A stretch of 64,000 nt of DNA, from NCBI GenBank assembly GCA_029261995.1, contig JAJDAF010000039.1, positions 310,001-374,000 of the forward strand, written 5' to 3'. This stretch comes from Candidatus Zhuqueibacterota bacterium (GTDB taxonomy: Bacteria; Zhuqueibacterota; Zhuqueibacteria; Oceanimicrobiales; Oceanimicrobiaceae). The position numbers were made by a program, and so were the translations under genes. Positions 1 to 9,314 of the stretch are shown here, piece after piece (the stretch's first letter is position 1; the number at the start of each line of letters is the position of its first letter). The notes beneath the pieces were generated by a model. That model saw only the letters and a list, made by a program, of their open reading frames with translations. It did not search any database and was not told the DNA's origin.

Positions 1-1
1 C

Positions 2-1417
2 ATTCGCCACCTGGGCGTGGACCGTTTTGGCGTTCTGACTCTGGCCTGGATGGTCGTCGGGTACTTCAGTCTGTTCGATTTCGGCATTGGCCGGGCACTG
101 ACGAAGATGGTCGCAGAGCACCTCGACGACGAAGATGAGACCGACTTGCGCGGTCTGGTCTGGACCGGGTTAATTTTGATGACCCTGTTCGGAGGCCTGG
201 GTACGCTCGTGCTGGCGCCAAGCTCGCCGTGGTTAGTCACCAGTGTTCTGAAGATTCCACCGCATTTGCAGGGAGAATGCCAGCAGGTCTTCACCGTGCT
301 CGCGTTTTGCATCCCAGTAGTTGTCAGCACCGCGGGATTGCGTGGTGTTCTTGAGGCGAAACAGCGCTTCGCGCACATCAACGCCGTGCGTATCAATTTG
401 GGTTTTCTGACGTTCCTCGGACCACTCCTGGTTCTGCCATTTTCGACCAATCTGCTGCCTATCGTGGTGTTGCTGGCAACCGGCAGACTGGCAGCCTGGC
501 TGGTCTACTTGCTTCTTTGCTTGAAAACACTGCCGGTTCTTCGCACGTCTCTGGATTTCCGTAGCGAATTCGTGGCGCCGATTCTAAGATTTGGCGGCTG
601 GCTCACTGTCAGCAACGTCATCAGCCCGGTCATGGAATACCTGGACCGTTTCCTGATAGGTGCGATCATTTCCGTGAGCGCGGTCACTTTCTATGTGACG
701 CCGTTCGAAGTGGTGACACGCCTGCTGATCATTCCCGGGGCTGTGGTCGCGGTCATGTTTCCGGCCTTTTCCACGAGCTTCGCGGAAAGCAAAAGGCGCA
801 CGGCGCGACTGTTTGCAAGAAGCGTGACCTGGATCCATATCGTGGTTTTTCCTCTGGCCCTGATTCTGACGACGATGGCCAGAGAACTCCTGCAACTTTG
901 GGTCGGCGAGCAATTCGCGGAGGCGAGCACGTTTGTGCTGCAGTGCCTGGCTTTGGGTGTTTTCGTCAACAGTGTGGCTTATGTGCCCGCAGCTCTCCTG
1001 CAGGGCATCGGCCGGCCTGACCTCACAGCCAAATTCCACATGCTGGAACTGCCATTCTACCTGCTCGGACTTTGGGTCATGGTTCAGAACTTTGGCATCA
1101 AGGGTGTGGCTGCGATGTGGCTGATTCGGGTGTTGATTGACGCAGCGCTGCTGTTCGAGTTTTCAGGCAGACTTATGCCCAGAACGCGCCGCGAAACACG
1201 AAAGTCAGTCATCTTGCTGACCTGCAGTCTGGCCGTTCTGGCCGCGGGCTTGATACCGATGGTCGTTGGTGTGAAAGCGATCTTCCTGCTCCTGGTTCTG
1301 TCAGGATTCGCCGCCGTGAGTTGGTGTTTTTTGTTAGATGAAGAGGAGCGGGCGCTACTTATAAACCTGAGGCGCGGCGCAGCCTGCAAATCAATCACCA
1401 TGAACTCCTGCAACTGA
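2..1417 (+). CDS. Wzx-like polysaccharide flippase (5' partial)
   Basis: Polytopic inner-membrane protein of the MOP/MATE superfamily (polysaccharide transporter type) that would flip lipid-linked repeat units to the periplasm. The frame is open to the left edge (codons before the GTG at 17 read I-R-H-L-G) and the first visible residues match the loop after the first helix of this family, so the true start lies outside the window. About 12 hydrophobic segments alternate with short loops, with the usual FGIGRALTK-like segment near the visible start and a Gly/Ala-rich C-terminal helix pair. The next gene, a Wzy-like polymerase, begins 3 bp downstream, which supports a Wzx/Wzy pathway. Other MOP exporters cannot be excluded from sequence alone. 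Confidence 0.85.
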   Translation: MRHLGVDRFGVLTLAWMVVGYFSLFDFGIGRALTKMVAEHLDDEDETDLRGLVWTGLILMTLFGGLGTLVLAPSSPWLVTSVLKIPPHLQGECQQVFTVLAFCIPVVVSTAGLRGVLEAKQRFAHINAVRINLGFLTFLGPLLVLPFSTNLLPIVVLLATGRLAAWLVYLLLCLKTLPVLRTSLDFRSEFVAPILRFGGWLTVSNVISPVMEYLDRFLIGAIISVSAVTFYVTPFEVVTRLLIIPGAVVAVMFPAFSTSFAESKRRTARLFARSVTWIHIVVFPLALILTTMARELLQLWVGEQFAEASTFVLQCLALGVFVNSVAYVPAALLQGIGRPDLTAKFHMLELPFYLLGLWVMVQNFGIKGVAAMWLIRVLIDAALLFEFSGRLMPRTRRETRKSVILLTCSLAVLAAGLIPMVVGVKAIFLLLVLSGFAAVSWCFLLDEEERALLINLRRGAACKSITMNSCN

Positions 1418-1420
1418 AAC

Positions 1421-2815
1421 GTGAAATATCCCTTGCGAACATACCTGCTTTTGGGCGCCCTCGCTCTGTTTTTGCTCTGCTTGATTGTCATGATTCTGAG
1501 TGGTTACTGGCTTGAGCGTCTGATCAGCCATCCCTTGCTTGCTTGGTCCGCAGGGATGCTTTTGCTTGCGGCCGGCGTCATAACCGCAATCGCCCGAAGA
1601 TACCACCAAATCACCCCGTCGGCAGCCTTGTTTGCTTTTTTTCTGGCCGGCCCGATTATCGGGCCGCAGGGGCTCGACATTTACGATAAGCTCTACCACA
1701 ACCTGAGCGGCGTCAACACGGATATGACCTACCCGATTTTCATCTGGTCGGTGGGAACGCTTGTGCTGACTCTTGGCATTCTACTGGCGCATTTTGCATT
1801 CAGAGGGCCGGCCCAGACCGCCAAAGCCCATTGGAGCGAACAGAGGGCCGCCCTAATGCTCTGGCTTGTCATCGGAGTCGCAGCGACCTCGACCCTGCTG
1901 GTCTTGACACGCGTCGGGTATGTGCCCATTCTGCACTCAGATATCGACAGCGTGCGCGGGACATTTCACCAACTCGCCGGTGAGTATCCGTTGAAATTCT
2001 CCCGGCTCTGGCTTGCTGCTGTGCCACTGGCTGCCCTGTTTGCTTTCCGCCAGGAGACAAAGTTTCTTTACCTGGTGGTCGTTGTTACAAGCTGCCTGGC
2101 GCTTGCCCTCTACGGGCAGCGCATGTATACTCTTATCGCGCTCGCGATGGCAATACTGGTTCTCGCCAAATTCAGAAGGATCCGGCCAGGGCGCTCGATT
2201 GCGTTTGGCGCAGGCCTGGTCGTCCTTTTCCTCATGTATGCCGAATTTCGTGCCGGGAGATCGTTTAAGGAATTATCGACAGCGGAGTTGGCCACGATGA
2301 ACGCCTATCGGGAATGGCGCGAGTATACATTCGTCGTGAATGAGATCCGGGATTCGCAGGCCTACTACGGCGAGCAGTTTTATTCCGGAGCGCTGCTCCC
2401 CGTCCTACCGAAGCAAATCTGGGCAATCTTCGGCATTGACAAAAACAAACTGATGGCGGAAAAGAGTGCTGTCTACATTCTAGGCGATCAATTCGGCGAT
2501 TATCTGGGAATTCGCATTGGCACGATTGGTGAGGCTTACGCCGCCTTCGGTCTCTACCACGGTGTCTGCCTGCAAATGCTTCTGTTTGGCGTTTTGTTCG
2601 GCTGGCTGGAGGTGAATTACATCAAGCTCGACAAGAATGATGCACGGCTTTCACTTGTAATCTTTGGGTTGGCCCTCCTGATATTCCTGCCGGTCGCCAC
2701 CATGATTGCGACGCTCTCGACGGCTGTTTTCTTCGGCTTCTTCCTGCTCCTGATCTATTTCTTGGGCAGCCACAAACTGGAGGCGGTGCGCTTGTCGCCC
2801 GCACGTGCAGCGTGA
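1421..2815 (+). CDS. Wzy-like O-antigen/exopolysaccharide polymerase
   Basis: Membrane protein of 464 aa with roughly ten or more hydrophobic helices and one large periplasmic loop (about residues 280-345, containing FRAGRSF and a Tyr/Arg-rich stretch), the layout of O-antigen polymerases and ligases that join repeat units in the periplasm. Sequence conservation in this family is low, so the call rests on topology and position: it starts with GTG 3 bp after the flippase stop and is followed by a glycosyltransferase whose possible GTG start overlaps its stop. A ligase role (WaaL-like) is the main alternative. Confidence 0.7.
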   Translation: MKYPLRTYLLLGALALFLLCLIVMILSGYWLERLISHPLLAWSAGMLLLAAGVITAIARRYHQITPSAALFAFFLAGPIIGPQGLDIYDKLYHNLSGVNTDMTYPIFIWSVGTLVLTLGILLAHFAFRGPAQTAKAHWSEQRAALMLWLVIGVAATSTLLVLTRVGYVPILHSDIDSVRGTFHQLAGEYPLKFSRLWLAAVPLAALFAFRQETKFLYLVVVVTSCLALALYGQRMYTLIALAMAILVLAKFRRIRPGRSIAFGAGLVVLFLMYAEFRAGRSFKELSTAELATMNAYREWREYTFVVNEIRDSQAYYGEQFYSGALLPVLPKQIWAIFGIDKNKLMAEKSAVYILGDQFGDYLGIRIGTIGEAYAAFGLYHGVCLQMLLFGVLFGWLEVNYIKLDKNDARLSLVIFGLALLIFLPVATMIATLSTAVFFGFFLLLIYFLGSHKLEAVRLSPARAA

Positions 2816-3861
2816 ACCAGGAACCCCGATTGCCAGGTAACAAAACCGTCAAAACTGCCGGGTGGCCATGGCCCGGCGGCGAGGGGATGGCTGCCAGCGG
2901 AGCACCGGACCTCTCCATTGTCATTGTAAACTGGAACGCGAAAGCCCATCTGCGCCGCTGCCTGGAATCACTTCGGCAAACATTTCCCACTCACGTGAGC
3001 GCCAAGATCACAGTGGTTGACAACGCTTCCAGTGATGGCACGCTCGCAATGCTAGGACACGAGTTTCCCGAGGTCGAACCGCTGTGCAATACGGCGAACC
3101 TCGGCTTCGCAAGAGCCAATAATCTCGCCATCCGACAGTCAACGTCGCGATATCTCTGCCTGCTCAACTCTGACGTGGTTGTGCACGAGGGTTGTTTCGA
3201 CAGATTGCTTGTCTACCTCGCGAATCACCCTGAAGTTGGTTTGGTGGGTCCACAGCTTCTAAATCCGGATGGAACAGCACAACCCTCATGCTATGGCTTC
3301 CCTACGCGCTGGAACACCCTGTGCCACGCGCTTGGAATTCAGAGACTGCTGCCTCGGGCCACAATATTCAACGGCCTCTACGGAAAATACGACTCGCAAA
3401 ACAGACAGCGGCAGGTTGATGTGCTTTCTGGCTGCTTTTGGGTGATTCGCCGCGAGGTCTTGCAACAAGTCGGTCTTCTGGACGAGAACTTCTTTATTTA
3501 TTGGGAAGATTTCGACTACTGCAAGAGATGTCAGGATCGGGGTTGGCCAATCGTCTACCTGCCGGAAGCAAAGGCCACTCACTACGGCGGAGCCAGCTCG
3601 GCCGCTGCACCGCTCAAGTTCATAATTGAAACGGAACGTGCGGGCCTGCACTACTGGCGAAAACACCACGGCCTCCTTGGCGCGTTGTACATCGGAACTT
3701 TGATTTTCGTCAGGCACTCACTCAGGTTGCTGCTGCGCTCTCTACATTTTGTCTTTCTGCCAGCGTCGCGAACAGAAATCGAAAAGAAGATCAGGCAGAG
3801 TCTTGCAACCCTGCTCTGGTTGGGTCAAGGCGCACCAAATCGAAAGGTGAGACCAGAATGA
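2812..3861 (+). CDS. GT2 family glycosyltransferase (rhamnosyltransferase-like)
   Basis: GT-A fold transferase expected to add a sugar to the lipid-linked repeat on the cytoplasmic face. It has the GT2 start SIVIVNWN, the nucleotide-binding [10 protein letters not shown], the SDV metal site in LLNSDVVV, and the C-terminal acceptor-side block [13 protein letters not shown] followed by THYGG, typical of WbbL/RfbN-like transferases. Two C-terminal hydrophobic stretches may act as membrane contacts. The GTG at 2812 overlaps the upstream stop. An ATG at 2887 sits just after a GGCGAGGGG ribosome site and aligns better with the family, so the protein may be about 25 residues shorter. It overlaps the next gene by 4 bp (ATGA). 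Confidence 0.88.
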   Translation: MNQEPRLPGNKTVKTAGWPWPGGEGMAASGAPDLSIVIVNWNAKAHLRRCLESLRQTFPTHVSAKITVVDNASSDGTLAMLGHEFPEVEPLCNTANLGFARANNLAIRQSTSRYLCLLNSDVVVHEGCFDRLLVYLANHPEVGLVGPQLLNPDGTAQPSCYGFPTRWNTLCHALGIQRLLPRATIFNGLYGKYDSQNRQRQVDVLSGCFWVIRREVLQQVGLLDENFFIYWEDFDYCKRCQDRGWPIVYLPEAKATHYGGASSAAAPLKFIIETERAGLHYWRKHHGLLGALYIGTLIFVRHSLRLLLRSLHFVFLPASRTEIEKKIRQSLATLLWLGQGAPNRKVRPE

Positions 3862-5882
3862 GCGGGTCCAGCCGTCTCGTGAAGGACGCGGTGGCGCTGG
3901 CATTTCGGGTTTCTCCGTTGCCCGCGCTGATTCGCGCAATGCGCCGCCAAAAAGCGACAATCATTGTTTACCACAACCCGCAACCGGTTGTAGTTGAGCG
4001 ACACTTGAACTATCTCGCGGCGCGTTTCAGCTTTGTGTCCTTGAGCCAGTTGGTTGCGGCAATGCAGTCGAAAGACTGGTCAGAAATGCCACGCAATCCC
4101 CTGGTGGTCACCTTCGATGACGGGCATCGCAACAATCACAAGCTGCGGCCGCTATTCGCCAAATGGCAGGTGCGGCCAACCATCTTTTTGTGCAGTCATC
4201 TCATCAACACCAGGCGCGGGTATTGGTGGAGAAGCGGTGTGCGCGATGTAGAAACGTTGAAGCGGCTGCCCTATGCGCAATTCCTGAGTGCGTTGCGGAC
4301 TCAGGCCCACTTCAGCTTGGCGACGGAATATTCTGAGCGTCAGGCGCTAAATCTGGAAGAATTACAGGCGATGGCTCCGCACGTTGAATTTGGCTCACAC
4401 ACGATGTTTCATCCCGTCCTGCCAAACTGCCCCGACGAAATTTGCCGCAAGGAGATTGCGGAGTCGAAGCAGGCCCTGGAGAAATTGTTGGGACGCTCGA
4501 TACAACATTTTGCCTTCCCGAATGGCGACTACGGCAAGCGCGAACTCGACCTGCTGCGGCACGGAGGGTATGCTTCCGCCAGGACGCTGGATTTCGGCTG
4601 GAATGGCATAGAGAACGAAATCTTCGGGCTCAAAGCCATGGAAGTTGAGGATGACGCGGGTTGCGGACTCTTGTGTGCGCGCGTGCACGGCCTGTTCCCC
4701 TGGCTGCGCTATCTCAAAAAGCAGACCCAAGCCACCCTGCGGCGTTTGACGCCTCGCCACGACGTGATCATGCTGGGGCCATATCCTCTAAAAAACGCTC
4801 AAGGCGGAATTTCGTCGGTCATTGTAGCCTACAAGGAAGCCGGAATTTTGACCAGGCACAGGATCAAATACATCTCTACATCTTCCTCTTCAAATCATCT
4901 TGTGAAAACGTTTGCTTTCGGGGCCGCGCTGCTGCGCTTCACTGCAGAGGCCGTCGCAGGTTCAGCACGGATAGTCCATATCCACTCCGCATCCTGGCGG
5001 AGCTTCAAACGCAAAGCAATCTTCCTGCAGTTGGCGCGGTTGCTGCGTAAGAAAATCTTGTTGCACGTACACGGCGGGGAATTCCAGCATTTTTTTGACA
5101 TGGCATCAGACCGGCAAAAGATATGGATCAGGTTGACCCTGGAACGGGCAAACCTGGTGTGTACTGTCTCGCAAAGTCTCCAAACGCAACTCCGGAAGGC
5201 CGCGGCCCTCGACAAGGTTGTCCTGCTTCCTAATCCAGTCGACCATAGAAAATATGCACCCGCAAGTTCAGACAGCAAAGCCATGGCCCCGACGGTCCTG
5301 TTCCTCGGCAGATTAAGCAAGGAAAAGGGCGCTTTCGATCTTATCAAAGCAGCCCGCATGGTTGCCGGGAGAGTCCCTGATGCACAATTCCGGGTGTGCG
5401 GCCCAGGCGATATCGAGGCATGCAAACGCATCTGCCAGAGTTCCGCCCTCGTTGAAACATTTGAATTCCCGGGATGGGTTCAAGAAGCGGAGAAACTCCG
5501 GGAACTCCGCAGGGCCTGGGTATTCGTCCTGCCATCGTACAACGAAGGTTTGCCAGTGTCTATCCTCGAGGCCATGGCCGCCGGTCTGCCTGTCGTCGCT
5601 ACTGCTGTTGGCGGCATCCCGGAACTCGTGAAGAATGGCAGCAACGGCCTTCTGGTGTCGCCTGGTAATATCGAGCAGCTTGCAGAGGCTCTGACTCGTT
5701 TGCTGACGCAGCCGGGACTGCGCGCGCGCATGGGGCAAATAAATCGCCGGAAGATAATTCAGCGGTACGACGTTGAAGTAGCGAGCCTGGCACTCGGCGA
5801 ACTCTATCGTGAAATCGAGGATAGCCAAAAAAATGTGGCGCTTTCGGAGAATAATTCTAAATTAGTTGAACTTGAGGCATGA
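3858..5882 (+). CDS. Polysaccharide deacetylase-GT4 glycosyltransferase fusion
   Basis: Two-domain protein of 674 aa. Residues about 30-285 are a NodB-type carbohydrate esterase 4 domain: FDDGH (Asp87-Asp88), the metal-binding HTMFH (His181, His185) and FAFPNGDYG. Residues about 300-660 are a GT-B family 4 glycosyltransferase: Gly-rich N-terminal loop after PYPLKNAQGG, FLGRLSKEKG, and the E-x7-E block EGLPVSILEAMAAGLPVV near residue 562, followed by GGIPELV. One protein could therefore transfer a sugar and remove an acetyl group, possibly on the same lipid-linked intermediate. There is no signal peptide, so the deacetylase domain should be cytoplasmic, unlike most CE4 enzymes. It overlaps both neighbours by 4 bp, so the fusion is not a missed stop in a loose region. 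Confidence 0.87.
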   Translation: MSGSSRLVKDAVALAFRVSPLPALIRAMRRQKATIIVYHNPQPVVVERHLNYLAARFSFVSLSQLVAAMQSKDWSEMPRNPLVVTFDDGHRNNHKLRPLFAKWQVRPTIFLCSHLINTRRGYWWRSGVRDVETLKRLPYAQFLSALRTQAHFSLATEYSERQALNLEELQAMAPHVEFGSHTMFHPVLPNCPDEICRKEIAESKQALEKLLGRSIQHFAFPNGDYGKRELDLLRHGGYASARTLDFGWNGIENEIFGLKAMEVEDDAGCGLLCARVHGLFPWLRYLKKQTQATLRRLTPRHDVIMLGPYPLKNAQGGISSVIVAYKEAGILTRHRIKYISTSSSSNHLVKTFAFGAALLRFTAEAVAGSARIVHIHSASWRSFKRKAIFLQLARLLRKKILLHVHGGEFQHFFDMASDRQKIWIRLTLERANLVCTVSQSLQTQLRKAAALDKVVLLPNPVDHRKYAPASSDSKAMAPTVLFLGRLSKEKGAFDLIKAARMVAGRVPDAQFRVCGPGDIEACKRICQSSALVETFEFPGWVQEAEKLRELRRAWVFVLPSYNEGLPVSILEAMAAGLPVVATAVGGIPELVKNGSNGLLVSPGNIEQLAEALTRLLTQPGLRARMGQINRRKIIQRYDVEVASLALGELYREIEDSQKNVALSENNSKLVELEA

Positions 5883-7213
5883 GCAGTCAATTCGGCAGAG
5901 CCAAACTGCAACTCGTAGAACGGCTTCGGCGGACAGAGGCACTCAAGCGCTACGAAGTCTACAAACGTTCCGAATGGTTTACACCCGAGCAGATTCTGGA
6001 CATCCAGCTAGATAAAATCCGGAAGCTCCTGAAACACGCGCAAGCACAAGTACCTTACTATCGTGACATTTTCCTCCAGGCTGGGGTGCAGCCTGATGAC
6101 ATCAAGACGGTCCGTGACTACCAACGGTTGCCACTCCTGACAAAGGACACCGTACGACAAAACGGCGACCAAATGCTTGCGAGAAACAGGGCGGTGTTTG
6201 CGCCCCATAGAAAGGCAACCGGAGGTTCGACCGGACATCCGTTGACCTACTACATGGACAGGCAATCACGCAGCGCGCAGTGGGCTCATATCTACCGGTT
6301 GTGGCACACGGCGGGCTGGCAACCCGGGGAAAAGATGGTGATGCTGGGCGGCTCGTCGCTCTATCCGTCTTCAGACGCCATCAAGAAGTGGTTTTACGTC
6401 AAGCTGAATAATTGGCTGCCGCTCTCTGCGTTCGGAATGAGCCCGGTCAAAATGCTGGCATGGACGGAACAACTCAGAAAGTTCAAAGCGCGTTTTATGC
6501 ATGCCTACGCCTCGAGCGCTTACTTGTTTGCGAAATTCCTGCAAGAGAACGCGATCCAAGATATTCGCTTCGACGCCGTTTTCACGACGGCCGAAATGCT
6601 GCAGCCAAAATTTCGAACTCTCATTGAACAGGTGTTTGGCTGCAAGGTGTTCGATTTCTACGGCGCAGCGGACGGCGGCGCCTTCGCTTTTGAGTGTGAG
6701 GCACATCTGGGTCTGCATTGTGTCTCGGAATCCTGTTTCATCGAGATTGTCAACGAAACGGGTGATGCAGCGGCGCCCGGCGAAATCGGCGAAGTTGTGA
6801 CCACGGATTTGAACAACCACGCGATGCCATTTATCCGCTACAGGCTCGGTGACAAAGGCATGTTTGCTGAAGCCCCGTGCTCATGTGGCAGAGGACTTCC
6901 GGTGCTGCAAAAGGTCATCGGCCGCACTCCGGATTTCATCGAATCAAAGACCGGAGAACGCTACCACGAGGAATTCTTCTCCTATTTGTTCAAGGAAGTC
7001 GATTGGATCAGTCAGTTCTGCGTGGTGCAGAAAAGTCGTGACCAGCTCGATGTCTTCCTGAAGGCAGACACGCAGCCGACGGCCTCAGAGCTGGTCAGGC
7101 TGCAAGATTTCCTGAGTAAGAAATTCAAAGGCATGACTCTTCAGTTCAAGCTCTCTGAGGAATTGCCGGTTTCGGCTAGCGGAAAATACAAATATATTAT
7201 CAACAAAACGTGA
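5879..7213 (+). CDS. PaaK/CapK-like adenylate-forming enzyme
   Basis: Member of the phenylacetate-CoA ligase/coenzyme F390 synthetase-like group of the ANL superfamily, 444 aa. Visible motifs are the phosphate-binding loop ATGGSTGHPL (about residues 111-120), YGAADGG (A5-type), and the hinge region MPFIRYRLGDKG before a small C-terminal domain that ends in a lysine-rich GKYKYI. CapK-like members are common in capsule loci, where they are thought to activate an acid or link a glycan to an acyl/aminoacyl group; the substrate cannot be read here. Its start overlaps the fusion gene stop by 4 bp, so it belongs to the polysaccharide operon. Confidence 0.82.
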   Translation: MSSQFGRAKLQLVERLRRTEALKRYEVYKRSEWFTPEQILDIQLDKIRKLLKHAQAQVPYYRDIFLQAGVQPDDIKTVRDYQRLPLLTKDTVRQNGDQMLARNRAVFAPHRKATGGSTGHPLTYYMDRQSRSAQWAHIYRLWHTAGWQPGEKMVMLGGSSLYPSSDAIKKWFYVKLNNWLPLSAFGMSPVKMLAWTEQLRKFKARFMHAYASSAYLFAKFLQENAIQDIRFDAVFTTAEMLQPKFRTLIEQVFGCKVFDFYGAADGGAFAFECEAHLGLHCVSESCFIEIVNETGDAAAPGEIGEVVTTDLNNHAMPFIRYRLGDKGMFAEAPCSCGRGLPVLQKVIGRTPDFIESKTGERYHEEFFSYLFKEVDWISQFCVVQKSRDQLDVFLKADTQPTASELVRLQDFLSKKFKGMTLQFKLSEELPVSASGKYKYIINKT

Positions 7214-7264
7214 CCGCGGGAAGCCAGCTTCCGGGCACACCGCAAAACAGAAAAGAGAACAAAC

Positions 7265-8092
7265 TTGGACGCCTCCGCGAAATTAGTCACAATTGATGTC
7301 GGCAACAGTCGAGTCAAACTTGGGCTGTTCCAAAAAAACAGCGAGTTCAAGCCGGGCGGGCATCTGCCCCGGTACCTGCACTCGATTGCTATCAACCTGG
7401 ATGAACCTGTGCCGTGGGATGATCTGGCAGCCTGGACCGGCAACCAGCCGGAACTCGTGCACGCGGTCATTCTGGGCGGCGCAAACCCACGGGGCCGTGA
7501 CAAACTGCTGGATAGCTGGCCGGCGACTGGTTGGCCGCAACCCGTGATTATCGATAACCCTTTCATCCTGCCCATTGAAATAAACATCAGAAGCAAACGG
7601 ACGGTTGGCGTTGATCGACTCCTGAATGCGATTGCCGGAAACATCATCCGGCCCGCCGGGCGTTCGATGATTATCATCGACAGTGGCACGGCCACTACAA
7701 TCGATGTCGTTTCGTCGAGCGGCGCATTTGAGGGAGGCGCCATCCTGCCAGGCTTTCAACTCGGCGCGATGGCGCTGCACCAGTACACAGCGCTGCTGCC
7801 GCATATCAGCAACGAAGAAATGGTAAGCAGGCTGCCGGATTCCGTCGGCAAAAACACACGCGACGCGTTGCGCAGCGGCTTGTTTTGGGGGCAGTTTGGC
7901 GGCATCAAGGAGATTGTGCGCCTGCATCAGGCATCGCTGGCCGATGAGCCTTTGCTGGTGGTTACGGGCGGCGCCGGCCGACTGATCGCGCCGCGGTTAC
8001 CGGATGCGGTTCACGAGCCTTATCTGGCTTTGCAGGGTCTGGTTATTGTTGGCCAACAACTGGCTGATCAGCGCGGGGCTGACAAGGATTAG
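7265..8092 (+). CDS. coaX: Type III pantothenate kinase
   Basis: Cytoplasmic enzyme phosphorylating pantothenate in the first step of coenzyme A synthesis. ASKHA-fold motifs are all present: N-terminal phosphate loop TIDVGNSRVKLG, the GVDRLLNAIAG signature, the second phosphate segment IIDSGTATTIDVV, and the C-terminal GGAGRLI. Length (275 aa) is normal. The start is a TTG preceded by AAAGAGAA; no better ATG fits the conserved N-terminus. It lies inside the polysaccharide locus, 51 bp after the CapK-like gene, and is not obviously part of glycan synthesis. Type III kinases are monovalent-cation dependent and insensitive to CoA feedback (family knowledge). Confidence 0.93.
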   Translation: MDASAKLVTIDVGNSRVKLGLFQKNSEFKPGGHLPRYLHSIAINLDEPVPWDDLAAWTGNQPELVHAVILGGANPRGRDKLLDSWPATGWPQPVIIDNPFILPIEINIRSKRTVGVDRLLNAIAGNIIRPAGRSMIIIDSGTATTIDVVSSSGAFEGGAILPGFQLGAMALHQYTALLPHISNEEMVSRLPDSVGKNTRDALRSGLFWGQFGGIKEIVRLHQASLADEPLLVVTGGAGRLIAPRLPDAVHEPYLALQGLVIVGQQLADQRGADKD

Positions 8093-8171
8093 TCCGGTTT
8101 TCATCTGACAGAATCCCAAACAGAGCGACCAAGATTCATAGCTGTAACATTTCGTAGTAGGGGTAAGAATC

Positions 8172-9281
8172 ATGAAGATTGCAGTCACCGGTTGCGGTCT
8201 GATCGCAGAAAGCCATCTGCGTATCCTGCGAGATCTGCACGCCGATGCGGAGATCATACTCTGTGATCTCGACAATGAGCGCGCACAAGCCCTGGCACAC
8301 AAGTGGTCCATCCAGCAAACTTACAATGACTTTGCTGATCTTCTCTCGGTAGAAAAACCCGATACCGTCCACATAACAACGCCACCGCCAACACATGCAT
8401 CGCTTGCTGAAGAAGCCATCCGCGCCGGCTGTCACGTGTTTGTCGAGAAACCCGTTGCGGAAACAGGCAAGGACTTCAAAAGGCTGCTGGACCTGGCGGA
8501 AGAAAAACAGGCTGTGCTCTACCCCGGTTACAGCACTCTAGGTATGCCGGTGGTCGTGAAGCTCAAACAGGAAATCGCCGCTGGCCGATTCGGTCGTCTT
8601 ATTTCCGCACACTGCAATTACGGCTGTTCCTGGCCGAACAATCAAATGCCCTACGCTGATCCAGGCCACTGGGCATACCGATTACGTGGTGGCGTTTTGC
8701 AAAACATGGCAGACCACCCTGCGAGTCTGATTCTCGACCTGATTGTGCCGGTCAAACAGCATCGGGTGCTTTTTTCTTCGCGCAACATTCTACCGCTTGA
8801 TTGCCCGGACTTGCTGCACGTCGCTGTCGAAAACGATGACCAGATAGGCTCGTTCACGCTCTCTCTTGGTCATGGCAGCGCGGATCGGCGCGCTCACCTG
8901 CTTTTTGAGCAAGGCTCTGTGGTGCTGGACATGGGCCGCATGCTGGTCTGCAACACAACCGGCCGCGGACCACATAATTTTGCAAAAAAGGCGTTTTCCG
9001 GCCTGGCGGAGGGTTGGCAACTCATCACTGGTACGTTCGACAATGCGTGGCAGACGGCACGCGGCAGATTGCGCAAGGAGCCGGGAATCAGAAATCTCGT
9101 TGCTGATTTCTATGCCTGCATCTCCCACGACTCTCCACGCCTGGTTCGAAATGAAACCGTCGCTGCCGTTACGGCTTTGCTTGATTCAGTCTGGGGCAAA
9201 ATGAACTTGCAGCCACCGCAAAACGGCAACGTGACGGTGGCGCCGCCGGCTGAGTTTGATGAACAACAGCCGCCTGGTTGA
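8172..9281 (+). CDS. Gfo/Idh/MocA family oxidoreductase
   Basis: NAD(P)-dependent sugar dehydrogenase-type protein, 369 aa. The Rossmann start is VTGCGLIAESHL, and TTPPPTHASLAEEAI leads to the catalytic EKPVAE motif. The C-terminal alpha/beta domain carries GGVLQNMADHPASL, where the His takes the place of the usual catalytic histidine. Family members oxidise or epimerise nucleotide sugars or inositols; in this locus a nucleotide-sugar substrate is likely but unproven. It could pair with the WbpD-like acetyltransferase at 11548, although no partner aminotransferase is present in the window. Confidence 0.85.
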   Translation: MKIAVTGCGLIAESHLRILRDLHADAEIILCDLDNERAQALAHKWSIQQTYNDFADLLSVEKPDTVHITTPPPTHASLAEEAIRAGCHVFVEKPVAETGKDFKRLLDLAEEKQAVLYPGYSTLGMPVVVKLKQEIAAGRFGRLISAHCNYGCSWPNNQMPYADPGHWAYRLRGGVLQNMADHPASLILDLIVPVKQHRVLFSSRNILPLDCPDLLHVAVENDDQIGSFTLSLGHGSADRRAHLLFEQGSVVLDMGRMLVCNTTGRGPHNFAKKAFSGLAEGWQLITGTFDNAWQTARGRLRKEPGIRNLVADFYACISHDSPRLVRNETVAAVTALLDSVWGKMNLQPPQNGNVTVAPPAEFDEQQPPG

Positions 9282-9314
9282 ACCCAGCAAAGCGGCGAAG
9301 AGGTAAGCAAGAAA

